A DNA stretch of 64,000 nt. It comes from Nannocystis sp. Lineage in GTDB: Bacteria > Myxococcota_A > Polyangia > Nannocystales > Nannocystaceae. Of this stretch, positions 46,675 to 54,346 are shown piece by piece. The notes under the pieces are model-generated. The model saw only the letters and a program-made list of their open reading frames with translations. It had not been told where the DNA came from and did not search any database. Position 1 is the stretch's first letter, and the number at the start of each line of letters is the position of its first letter. The stretch covers positions 2,268,001 through 2,332,000 of the forward strand of contig JADJRG010000013.1 of assembly GCA_016712315.1 (NCBI GenBank). Direction: 5' to 3'. A program made the position numbers and the translations under genes.

Positions 46675-47191
46675 GGCGTGCGCTCGCTCGCTGCATCGCG
46701 GCGACGAGGTCGTCCTCGACGGAGAAGAAGTGGTGGTAACGGCCGCGGCCGGGGTTGCGGAGGTCGGGGTCGACGGCGCCGTCGGGGGTGAGGAAGATGA
46801 CCCGCGGGACGTAGTCGCCGTCGGGGCTGTAGCGGCGGCTGCGGGGCTCTTCGTCTTGATCGAGGTTGACCATGACGAGGGCCTCGCTGGCGCGCACCAG
46901 CGCGGGATCCGAGAAGGCGGGGCGGAGGGCCTTGCACTGGCGGCACCAGCTCGCGTGGATGAGGAGCATCAACGGGCGATGATCGGCGGCGGCGGCGGCG
47001 AGGCCCTCGTCGAGGCCGCGCCAGGCGATCTCGGCGCCGAAGCCGTTGGCAGGGGCGGTCGCGGCTTGTTTGGGCGGGGGCGGCTGGCTCGCCGACGGGG
47101 CCGCGGCGGCCTGCTCTGGCTCCGTGGGCGCGACGCAGCCGCCCGCGAGGGCGAGGGCGACGACGAGGTGCGGGAGGCGTCGGGCGCGCAC
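46658..47191 (-). CDS. Thioredoxin-like lipoprotein
   Basis: With the GTG at 47191 the product is 177 residues and begins with a lipoprotein signal (VRARRLPHLVVALALAGGCV; lipobox with Cys19). The longer frame adds a Cys/Asn leader that does not look like a signal. The thioredoxin fold carries ASWCRQCKAL (CxxC, Cys83 and Cys86), as in the AGR/thioredoxin_7 group of extracytoplasmic proteins that keep or shuffle disulfides. It overlaps the S55 gene by 17 bases and lies upstream of it, so it may support the folding or redox state of that protease. Confidence 0.82.
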   Translation of the reverse strand: MRARRLPHLVVALALAGGCVAPTEPEQAAAAPSASQPPPPKQAATAPANGFGAEIAWRGLDEGLAAAAADHRPLMLLIHASWCRQCKALRPAFSDPALVRASEALVMVNLDQDEEPRSRRYSPDGDYVPRVIFLTPDGAVDPDLRNPGRGRYHHFFSVEDDLVAAMQRASARHGQPR

Positions 47192-47390
47192 GAGCGAGTG
47201 ACAATAGCACGAGCGCGCGAGGTGATTGTTCGCGCAGCGAGCGGGCTCGGCCGCGGTCGATGGCTCGTCGGCGGGCCGCGATGGCCCGAGCACAGGCATC
47301 GACCGAGAGGTCTGCATCAGCGTGGCGCGGCCTTAGACCCGCGATTCTTCGCTCGCGTCGCTGGCATGAGGCGTGAAAGAGAGCGGGGCG

Positions 47391-48104
47391 ATGAGCTCCC
47401 CCCAACACTTGACCTCGACCTCGCCGCTGCGCGCGTTGGCGCCGCTGGAGCGGCCACGCGAGCGCCTGCTGGTGCTCGGCCCGGCGGCGCTCTCGGACTC
47501 GGAGCTGGTGGCGCTGGTGCTGGGGGGTGGTCACGCGCTGCGCCGCGCAGAGCTGCTGCTACGCACGCTGGGGGGGATCGGCGGGCTGGTCGCGGCGCTG
47601 CCGCAAGAGCTGGCGGCGCTGCCAGGGATCGGCGACGCCTCAGCAGCGGCGCTGTGCGCGGCGATCGAGCTGGCGCGCCGCCAAGCGCGGCTGGCGGTGC
47701 CCTATGAGGCGGCATTGGCCAACCCGGAGGCGGTGCATCGCTTCGCACAAGCGACCCTGCGCGGGGCGTCACAGGAGATCTTTTTGGTGATCGGCTTGGA
47801 CTCGCGGCAGCGGGTGCGGCTGGTCCGGGAGGTCGGCCGCGGTACGGTGGCCTCGGTGCAGGTGCACCCGCGGGAGGTGTTCCGACCGCTGGTCCGCGCG
47901 GGCGCCCACGCGTCGATCTTGGTCCACAACCACCCGAGCGGCGACGTCGAGCCGAGCAACGCGGATCTCGAGCTGACGGCCCGTATGGTCGAGGTCGGCT
48001 GGACGCTGGGGATCCCGGTCCTCGATCATGTGATCGTCAGCGATCACGACCGCGCTTCGCTGCTGGAGATGGGCCTGATGCCCGCGCCGCCGCCGGAGGC
48101 GTGA
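47391..48104 (+). CDS. radC: DNA repair protein RadC-like (JAB/MPN domain)
   Basis: UPF0758 family. Despite the name, RadC is not proven to act in repair. The 237-residue product from the ATG at 47391 contains a helix-hairpin-helix (LPQELAALPGIGDASAAALC) and the JAB metalloprotease-like domain with ILVHNHPSGDVEPSNADL (HxH-x7-S-x2-D zinc motif) and LDHVIVSDHD. A GTG at 47373 is the alternative start. The zinc residues are intact, so the domain is probably functional. It is divergent from the thioredoxin-like lipoprotein and 79 bases before the next lipoprotein gene. Confidence 0.93.
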   Translation: MSSPQHLTSTSPLRALAPLERPRERLLVLGPAALSDSELVALVLGGGHALRRAELLLRTLGGIGGLVAALPQELAALPGIGDASAAALCAAIELARRQARLAVPYEAALANPEAVHRFAQATLRGASQEIFLVIGLDSRQRVRLVREVGRGTVASVQVHPREVFRPLVRAGAHASILVHNHPSGDVEPSNADLELTARMVEVGWTLGIPVLDHVIVSDHDRASLLEMGLMPAPPPEA

Positions 48105-48183
48105 CTGCTCGGCCCTCGGCGGCGAGGGTGCGCTCGCCTGCGCGGAGCTTCATGAGGTTGATACACTGCGCGACGTAGGCTCG

Positions 48184-49473
48184 ATGACGCAGGTTACCCC
48201 GCTCCTCCTCGCCGCGCTCCTCTCGCTCCCGCTGGCAGGAGGCTGCGCCTCGGCGTGTAAGCGGGTCGCCGCCGATCGCCAGGAATTTTTGGCTCGGCCG
48301 GTCCAGACGAGCGCGCCGCAGATGGCCTTGGTGCTGCCGCTGGCGGCGCTGAGCCAGGAGATGACGCGAAAGCTGGCGCGCGCGCGGCCGATGTCCCTCA
48401 ACCTGCCGCGGCCTGGGATCGCCGGCTTCGACCTCGATCTCGGGGCCGCTTCGGCGCGGTTGACGTCGATCACGGTGTTGCCGGCGGCCGACGACCACCT
48501 CGGCTTTCGCGTCGCCGTGGGCCTCGGCAGCGGTAACCAGGCGATCGCGACGATCGAGCTCGAGGCGGAGGTGCGGCCGCAGCTCGACCTCTCGCGCGGG
48601 GCGGTGACGGTGAGCCTGAGCCCGCGAGATATCGCGTCGCTGCGGCCGCGCTTGCCGCCGGCCGAGGAGCGGCGCCTCGGGGACTTCTTGTGGTCGAAGG
48701 TGCCAGGGCTGGCGCGCCAACTGGTCGACCGCGGGACCATCGATGGGGTGGTGCGCCAGCTCAGCCGCGACCTGCTGGGGCCGATGTGGCCGAAGATCCG
48801 CGACTCGCTGCTGGCCGAAGTGGGGACGCTGACCGAGTTCACGATCGATCTCCCGGACGAGCTGCCGATCGCAGGGCTGGCGCTGCGCTCGTCGCCCGCA
48901 GACCTCGAGCTGGCGGTGACCCTCGCGCTGCCAGCGAGCGGGCTGGCGCGCGCCCGCGGTCGCAGCCCTGGGACGCCCGCGGGGCTGCCTCAGGTGAGGA
49001 TCTCCGGCGCGGCGGTGGCGGAGCTGGCGAACGCGGCGATGCGCGGCGGCTCCTTGCCCGAACGCTACACGCGGGAGGGCTCTCCGAGCCCCAGCGGCGA
49101 ATTCGAGGCGGGCGTGACGTGGGTGAGCGGGGCGCGGCCGCTCAAGGTGCATGTGTGGTCGACCGAGGGCGATTGTACGTATGTGCGCTTCGGCGGGACC
49201 CCGAGCGCGGCGGTGCGAGGGGAGCAGCTCCGCTTCGCGGTGGACGACGGCGCGCTCGAGCGCTCGATGGGCTCCGCGAAGGTGCGCATGGCGCTGTGGC
49301 TCGGCGGGGTCGGCCGCCGCACCTTCGAGGTGAGCGAGTCGGCGGCGTCGAGCCTGCGCTTCGAGCTGTTCGGCGCGCCGATGCGGGCGCGCGCGACGAG
49401 CGTGCAGATCGGGGCGGATGAGGTGGCGCTCGGGATCGTCTTGACCGAGGAGCCGGCCGCCAGGCGTCGGTGA
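48184..49473 (+). CDS. Predicted lipoprotein, unknown function
   Basis: A lipoprotein signal (TPLLLAALLSLPLAGGCAS) starts a 429-residue protein. The body has alternating hydrophobic and charged strands (RLTSITVLPAADDHLGFRVA, AIATIELEAEVRPQLDLSRG) and helices (FLWSKVPGLARQLVDRGTID). Such a pattern is seen in long lipid- or ligand-binding beta-rich proteins, but I see no named motif. The 3' end overlaps the next gene by one base (TGATG), so translation is coupled and the two proteins probably act together at the membrane. Confidence 0.72.
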   Translation: MTQVTPLLLAALLSLPLAGGCASACKRVAADRQEFLARPVQTSAPQMALVLPLAALSQEMTRKLARARPMSLNLPRPGIAGFDLDLGAASARLTSITVLPAADDHLGFRVAVGLGSGNQAIATIELEAEVRPQLDLSRGAVTVSLSPRDIASLRPRLPPAEERRLGDFLWSKVPGLARQLVDRGTIDGVVRQLSRDLLGPMWPKIRDSLLAEVGTLTEFTIDLPDELPIAGLALRSSPADLELAVTLALPASGLARARGRSPGTPAGLPQVRISGAAVAELANAAMRGGSLPERYTREGSPSPSGEFEAGVTWVSGARPLKVHVWSTEGDCTYVRFGGTPSAAVRGEQLRFAVDDGALERSMGSAKVRMALWLGGVGRRTFEVSESAASSLRFELFGAPMRARATSVQIGADEVALGIVLTEEPAARRR

Positions 49474-50630
49474 TGAACGATCGACCCTCGCGGCGCCAGT
49501 TGAGGGTCACGCGGGCTTGCCTGCGTCACTTGGGGGTGCCGAGCGCGGCGCTCGATGCGGCGACGGTGGCGGCGCTCACAGGACCGCCGGGGTCGGCGGT
49601 CCGCGGGGTGCTGGCGGCGGCGAGGCGCTACGCGTCGCTCGGGCCGGGTGAGGTGGACCCCGAGGCGCCGCCGGCGAGCCACGTTCTGCGGGAATTTTCG
49701 GACCAGGTGGGTGAGCGCGAGCGCGCGCTCTTCGTGATGAGCGAGCTCGCTGGGGTGAGGCCGACGACGCTGGCCCGTCACCTCGAGATCTCGGCGGCGG
49801 AGGCGATCGACGGGGTGATACGGGCGCGGGGGCGCTTCGCCGCGTTCGCCGCGGCTCAGGGGGTTCCGCCGCGGGAGCTGCTCGCCGCCGCCGCCTTGGC
49901 CGAGCGCCTGAGCGAGGGGGCCGCGCAGCGGCTGGGTCGAGCGCTGGAGCAGCGCCGTGCGGCGGCGCAGCGCTCGCGGGCGGCCCGTAGGCTGTGGCTG
50001 TGGCTGGCCGCCTGTGCGCCAGCGTTGGTGGCGGCGGCGTGGGTGGTAGGGGGCGCCCCTGCGCTGCCGACCGTGGGTGAGGCGCTCGCGCCGTCGCTGG
50101 CGCGGCGGGCCCTGGCGGTGATCGCGTCGTCGCGTCCGCGCGTCGAGGTCGAGGCGGCGGTCCTGGAGGTGGAGGCCGCGCCGGCGGCGGCGGAGCCGCT
50201 CGCGGCGGCGGTCACGGAGTCGAGCGCGGCGGCGGTCGCGGCTGCAGGCGAGGCGCCTGCTCGCGGCGGGGTCGTCGAGGTGCGAGCTCGCAGGCGGAGC
50301 GCGGGCGCAGGTGGGCCGAGGGCTGCCCGCTCGAAGGCGGCGCAGGCGGAGCGCGCGGCGTTGGCGGCGGAGCGAGATCCAGGGCGCGTGATCTTTGAGC
50401 TCGAGATCTTAAAGGCGGCGAAGGAGGCGCTCGGGCGCAGCCCGCGGCAGACGCTGCACTACGCGGACCAGCACGCGCGCGAGTTCCCGAACGGCCAGTT
50501 CGCCGCGGTGCGGGAGGCGCTGCGGGTCGAGGCGCTGTGCCTGCTGAGGCGGGGCGATGAGGCGCGCGCGCTGGCGGAGCGGGAGGCGAGCGCGGCGGCT
50601 CGCGAGGCGCTGCGCCGCTGCGCTCCGTGA
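49473..50630 (+). CDS. Membrane protein with sigma-region-4-like segment and helical C-terminus
   Basis: The ATG at 49473 overlaps the previous stop (TGATG). The 385-residue protein has a cytoplasmic part with the segment VGERERALFVMSELAGVRPT then TLARHLEISAAEAIDGVIRA, which reads like region 4.2 of an ECF sigma factor, where VFVLYELEGLS-EIAELLGIP-VKSRLHRAR is usual. No region 2 precedes it. One membrane helix follows (LWLWLAACAPALVAAAWVVGG, about 174-194), then an Ala/Pro/Glu linker and a charged helical C-terminus (QHAREFPNGQFAAVREALRV) like that of proteins paired with ECF sigmas in myxobacteria. It could be a membrane-tethered regulator. This is inference; no activity is proven. Confidence 0.7.
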   Translation: MNDRPSRRQLRVTRACLRHLGVPSAALDAATVAALTGPPGSAVRGVLAAARRYASLGPGEVDPEAPPASHVLREFSDQVGERERALFVMSELAGVRPTTLARHLEISAAEAIDGVIRARGRFAAFAAAQGVPPRELLAAAALAERLSEGAAQRLGRALEQRRAAAQRSRAARRLWLWLAACAPALVAAAWVVGGAPALPTVGEALAPSLARRALAVIASSRPRVEVEAAVLEVEAAPAAAEPLAAAVTESSAAAVAAAGEAPARGGVVEVRARRRSAGAGGPRAARSKAAQAERAALAAERDPGRVIFELEILKAAKEALGRSPRQTLHYADQHAREFPNGQFAAVREALRVEALCLLRRGDEARALAEREASAAAREALRRCAP

Positions 50631-50671
50631 TCCACATCCACGAGGCGATCGTTATTCTCTAGATGTGGATC
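50629..50671. promoter_or_regulatory. Perfect 10-bp inverted repeat with 23-base spacer
   Basis: GATCCACATC (50629-50638) and GATGTGGATC (50662-50671). The left arm starts within the stop codon of the preceding gene. It could be an mRNA stem, an operator or a weak terminator; no T-run follows, so simple termination is not supported. Confidence 0.5.
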
Positions 50672-50743
50672 GACCCCGCAAAAAGAGCTGAGTACAAAAG
50701 TGTCCTGAAGGGCATTTCTGAAGAGACAGGTGGGTCGTCGCCG

Positions 50744-51388
50744 CTACTCGAGGCGGACGTAGCGGACGGTGATCTCTTCGAGGGGGCGGGCGTCGTAGGC
50801 GGCGATGTGGATCCGCCCGTCGGCGTCGACGGTCGCGGTGAGGTCTGTAAAAAATGCGTCGGTGAGCGCGGTCGCCCAGGCGACGCCTTGATCGGTGGGC
50901 CACGCGATCCGCAGCTCAGACTCGCTCTGGTCGCTCTGGTTCTGCCAGGTGCAGACCGGGAAGGGCAGGTCCGTGCACTCGGCGATCAATACGCCGCGGT
51001 GGCGGGTCCGGCGGAAGAAGAGGCGGAACTCTCCGGGGCCGCCGGCGAGCGCGCCGAAGGGGCTCAGGCGGACGTAGTCGTACTCGCAGAGCTGACCGTC
51101 CGCTTGGGGTTCGCCCGCGCAGAGGGCCGCGCCTTGGTCGTCCTCGGCACCGGATGTGCCGGTGCCGGTGCCGGTGCCGGTGGTCGAGCTGGCGTCGGTG
51201 GTGGCGTTGGTGGCGTCGGTGGTGGCGTCGGTGGTGGCGTCCGTGGCCGAGCCGGCGCTCATGCTCGCGCCGCTGGACGAGGCCCCGTCGTCGCCGCAGC
51301 CGGCGAGGGTCGTCGCGAGCGCGATCTCGCCGCAGAGGAGCGAAGAATAAAAAAAGTTGGATCGCGCGGCGAGCGTGGTGTTGGACAT
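50744..51388 (-). CDS. Predicted lipoprotein with Ala/Thr and Thr/Gly linker
   Basis: The 214-residue protein starts with a leader ending in a lipobox (ALATTLAGCGDD), then a long low-complexity linker encoded by GGTGGCGTC-like repeats (ATDATTDATTDATNATTDAS then TTGTGTGTG). The mature domain has a short Cys-bearing strand pattern (LCEYDYVRLSPFGALAGGPG, ECTDLPFPVCTWQNQSD) and ends TVRYVRLE. No family recognised. Such linkers are typical for surface lipoproteins of Nannocystis-like bacteria. It lies downstream of the paralogous pair on the same strand, 132 bases away. Confidence 0.7.
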   Translation of the reverse strand: MSNTTLAARSNFFYSSLLCGEIALATTLAGCGDDGASSSGASMSAGSATDATTDATTDATNATTDASSTTGTGTGTGTSGAEDDQGAALCAGEPQADGQLCEYDYVRLSPFGALAGGPGEFRLFFRRTRHRGVLIAECTDLPFPVCTWQNQSDQSESELRIAWPTDQGVAWATALTDAFFTDLTATVDADGRIHIAAYDARPLEEITVRYVRLE

Positions 51389-51520
51389 GGCCGCGGCCGA
51401 TCGTAGCCGACTACCAATGGATCGGCGCGCCGTCGCGGAGGAAGGCGCCTGAGGGTCCGTCGCTGCCGAGGCTCGGAGCCGCTCGCGGCGGCGTCCTCTG
51501 TAGAGGTCTCTTCGGGGCGG

Positions 51521-52417
51521 TTATAACCAGGTGATCTCGGCCGCTTCGAAGTTGAAGTAGATCCACAGCCCTGGGACCGCGGCGCCGTTCGGGTTGAGGT
51601 CGTCGAGATCGTCGATCGGCGGGTCGTTGAGCTGACAGCCGCCAGCGCCGGCGATCGTCTCCCAGAGGTTAAAAGGGTAGATGCTGACCTCGCCGGTGAT
51701 GCCCTTGATCGCCGCCTCGCTGAGCCACCCGCGCAAGGTGCCGCGGATCAGGGTCCCTTCGCCGTAGGAGGCGGTGATGACCATCTGCTCGAGAGGGAGG
51801 CGTGTGATGTCTTGGTCGATGCGGAACGCGAAGTCGGTGGGCTCGGAGATCAAGCAGGGGGGCTCGCTGACCGCTAGCATGGGCTCGATGTAGTCGAGGT
51901 TGCGCGAGCCCTCGACGACGGCGTCACAGGCGCCGTCGAGCCGCCGCTCCGCCTTCGTCGTGGCGATCGGCGAGCCCATGACGTCGGAGCAGACGTCGCC
52001 CAGACAATTCGCCTCGGAGATCCGCAGGGTCGGCGCGGCCGAGTCGAGCTCGAGCGGGTGGATCAGCAGGACGAGGTTGAGGCTGCCGTCTTCGATGTTC
52101 GGGGCGATCCCGGCGCCGTTGAGCAGCGCGGTGATGTCCGAGCAGGTCATACCGTCGAGCATGAAGTAGAGGTGTGGATCGACGAAGGCGAGCGAGGTGA
52201 GCCGAAACGCGGTCGCGGGCTCGAGCTCCCCCTCGGTGGCGCTGTCGGCCGTGGTCGCGCCGTCGGTGGCGGTCGAGGTGGCGCTGACGGTGGTCGCGTC
52301 GGCGGTGGTCGCGTCGGCGGTTGACGTCGACGTGGCGTCGGTGTCCACCGGGATGTCCTGGAAGCAGGCGCTCGCCAAGAGCGCCGTGAGCGTCGGTCTG
52401 TGCGCCCCGGCGAGCAT
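51521..52417 (-). CDS. Predicted lipoprotein, paralogue A of a tandem pair
   Basis: The signal ends in the lipobox LLASACFQD, followed by an Ala/Thr/Asp linker. The 298-residue mature domain shares motifs with the gene directly upstream: FRLTSLAFVDPHLYFMLDG, SLNLVLLIHPLELDSAAP, and PFNLWETIAGAGGCQLND near the end. Several Cys residues (CSDITALL, NCLGDVCSD, CLISEP) suggest disulfides. Function is unknown. Only three bases separate it from its paralogue, so they are cotranscribed. The pair is likely to have arisen by tandem duplication. Confidence 0.75.
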   Translation of the reverse strand: MLAGAHRPTLTALLASACFQDIPVDTDATSTSTADATTADATTVSATSTATDGATTADSATEGELEPATAFRLTSLAFVDPHLYFMLDGMTCSDITALLNGAGIAPNIEDGSLNLVLLIHPLELDSAAPTLRISEANCLGDVCSDVMGSPIATTKAERRLDGACDAVVEGSRNLDYIEPMLAVSEPPCLISEPTDFAFRIDQDITRLPLEQMVITASYGEGTLIRGTLRGWLSEAAIKGITGEVSIYPFNLWETIAGAGGCQLNDPPIDDLDDLNPNGAAVPGLWIYFNFEAAEITWL

Positions 52418-52420
52418 GGG

Positions 52421-53338
52421 CTAGTCGATCCACTCCACGCGGGTCGCGGTGAAGTTTAAATAGAACCACACGCCGCGGGTGAGCACGTTCGGGTCGGGGT
52501 CGGGGTCGGTGTCGTCGACGATCGACGCCGGCATGCAGCAGGTCTCGCTGCCAGCGATCGTCTCCCAGAGGTTGAAGGGGATCCCGGCGATCTCGCTGTT
52601 GATCGCGGCGGCCTCGCTGGCGCTCAAATAGCCGGTCAAGACGCCTTGGACGAGGTTCTCGATCGGCGGGCTGGTGGCGTAGCGCGCCGCGATGACCCAG
52701 CTGCGGAGGTAGAGCGCGGGTAGAGATGTGCCGAGCATCGGTAAGACGAAGTCAGCGCGCTGCGTCGAGAAGTGCACCGGATCGGGCTTGTTGGGCGGGG
52801 TGTAGAGGGGGTTGGTCGTGCCGGGCCAGACCGCGTCATAAGGCGCGTCTGCGGCGTTCTGGGCGTCGACCGGGGTGAACGCGCCGCCGGGCTTGAACGA
52901 GCACGTGGTCTTGCCGGTGCCGATGACGCAGGCGCTGTCGACAAAATGCAGGCGGACCGCGGGGGCGCTCGGGTCGAGCTGGTCGAAGAGGAGCACGAGG
53001 TTGAGCTCACCCTTGCTGATCTCGTCGGCGAGCGAGGGCAGGAGAAAATTGGTGACGTCGGTGCAGGTGCCGGCGACCGAGAAGTAGAAGTGGGGGTCCA
53101 CCAGGGTGAGCTGGGTGATCCGGAAGGCGTGCAGGCCTGGCGCGGGCTCGCCGGTGGTCGAGGGGTCGGAGGTCGCGGTCTCGTCGGAGGTGGAGGAGCT
53201 GCTGCTGCTGCTGCTGGCCGGGCAGGTGCCTTGGCGATCGCAGGCGAGCTCGAGGAAGGCGCCGTCGTAGCAGCCGGCGATCACACAAAAGACCGCGGAG
53301 GCGGCCCAGGGCGCGCGGATCTGCGACGTAGGGGGCAC
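52421..53338 (-). CDS. Predicted lipoprotein, paralogue B of a tandem pair
   Basis: The GTG at 53338 gives a signal with lipobox FCVIAGCYDG; the longer frame to 53413 contains no signal. The 305-residue protein has a Ser-rich linker (eight Ser in a row) and then the domain shared with the next gene: FRITQLTLVDPHFYFSVAG, ELNLVLLFDQLDPSAPAV and PFNLWETIAGSETCCMPA, ending YLNFTATRVEWID. Identity to the paralogue is clear in these blocks and low elsewhere, so the duplication is old. No family is recognised. Confidence 0.74.
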   Translation of the reverse strand: MPPTSQIRAPWAASAVFCVIAGCYDGAFLELACDRQGTCPASSSSSSSSTSDETATSDPSTTGEPAPGLHAFRITQLTLVDPHFYFSVAGTCTDVTNFLLPSLADEISKGELNLVLLFDQLDPSAPAVRLHFVDSACVIGTGKTTCSFKPGGAFTPVDAQNAADAPYDAVWPGTTNPLYTPPNKPDPVHFSTQRADFVLPMLGTSLPALYLRSWVIAARYATSPPIENLVQGVLTGYLSASEAAAINSEIAGIPFNLWETIAGSETCCMPASIVDDTDPDPDPNVLTRGVWFYLNFTATRVEWID

Positions 53339-53422
53339 AGCAGAGAATGCTAGCCGAACTCGGCAGCGATTGCGCTGCGGCGATCTCTTGCCGAGCGCGC
53401 GGGGCTCAACCACTATGCTGCG

Positions 53423-54256
53423 ATGTACGTGACGCTCACCGGCTCAGCGCGCTCGGCCGCGATCGCCCGCGGCGCGCTCATGGCGTCGGCGCTGCTGCTC
53501 GCGGGCTGCGTCGGCGGGGGCGATGAGGGCGATGAAGGCGCAGAGTCGAGCACAGGCGCGGAGGTGGAGGCGGGGATCTGCGGGCGCTTCCTCGCCTGCG
53601 CCGAGGCGCTCCAGGACGAAGATCTGGCGGCGCACCGCGCGACGTACGCGGGCGCAGGCTCGTGCTGGGGGGCGACGATCGACGAGCAGCGGGGCTGCGT
53701 CGACGCCTGCAAGGAGGGCCTCGCTGGCGGTGAGGCGGCGGCGCCCGGCGAGGCGGCCTGCGCGCCGCCGAAGCGGGTCGACGACGCGGTGCTCGAGATC
53801 GGCCACGCGGTCTTTGACCCCTTCGACCCCTTCGCCTGGCCGACGTGGGAGCGCCTCGAGGACGGCGACCCGCTGCCGATGGTCCGCGGCGGCCAAGGGC
53901 TGCTGATGTTCGCGGTCGGCCTGCGCGGCGCGAACTTCGTGATCGGCGACGACCCCTTCGACTTCAGCGACCCGATGATGCCGCAGATCGACCTGTGGAT
54001 GGACATCGAGGGCCACAACGTCGGCTTCGCCGGCCACTTCGCGCGGGTCTACAACTACCCGATCCCGTTCCAGCCGATGGCCGACGATCCAGGGGTGCTC
54101 GAGTTCATGTACGTGTCGATCATCGTGCCGGACGCGCTCTCGGATCCGTACGTGGTCGACGGCAAGCCGGGCAAGATCTGGCTCGAGATGCAGCCGTTCG
54201 GCGAGGCGCCGATCGTGCGCGAGCTCGACGTGGTAGCCGTGGTCGAGGGCGTGTAG
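53423..54256 (+). CDS. Predicted lipoprotein, unknown function
   Basis: The ATG at 53423 starts a signal ending in the lipobox ALLLAGCVG. The 277-residue protein has an acidic linker, a Cys-rich segment (CGRFLACAEAL, GSCWGATIDEQRGCVDACKE) with six Cys and then a beta-rich domain (QGLLMFAVGLRGANFVIGDD, LWMDIEGHNVGFAGHFARVY, MYVSIIVPDALSDPYVVDG). Cys spacing resembles small disulfide-bonded surface domains. It is divergent from the paralogue pair and lies 90 bases before argF', but nothing connects it with arginine. Confidence 0.72.
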   Translation: MYVTLTGSARSAAIARGALMASALLLAGCVGGGDEGDEGAESSTGAEVEAGICGRFLACAEALQDEDLAAHRATYAGAGSCWGATIDEQRGCVDACKEGLAGGEAAAPGEAACAPPKRVDDAVLEIGHAVFDPFDPFAWPTWERLEDGDPLPMVRGGQGLLMFAVGLRGANFVIGDDPFDFSDPMMPQIDLWMDIEGHNVGFAGHFARVYNYPIPFQPMADDPGVLEFMYVSIIVPDALSDPYVVDGKPGKIWLEMQPFGEAPIVRELDVVAVVEGV

Positions 54257-54346
54257 CGGCCGGGAGGTCTGTGGATGCGGGGGGCGCGGGAGCGCGCGGT
54301 GAAGGCGCTGTCTCGCGCGCTTTCGCTGTGGTAGACGGGGGGCCTC

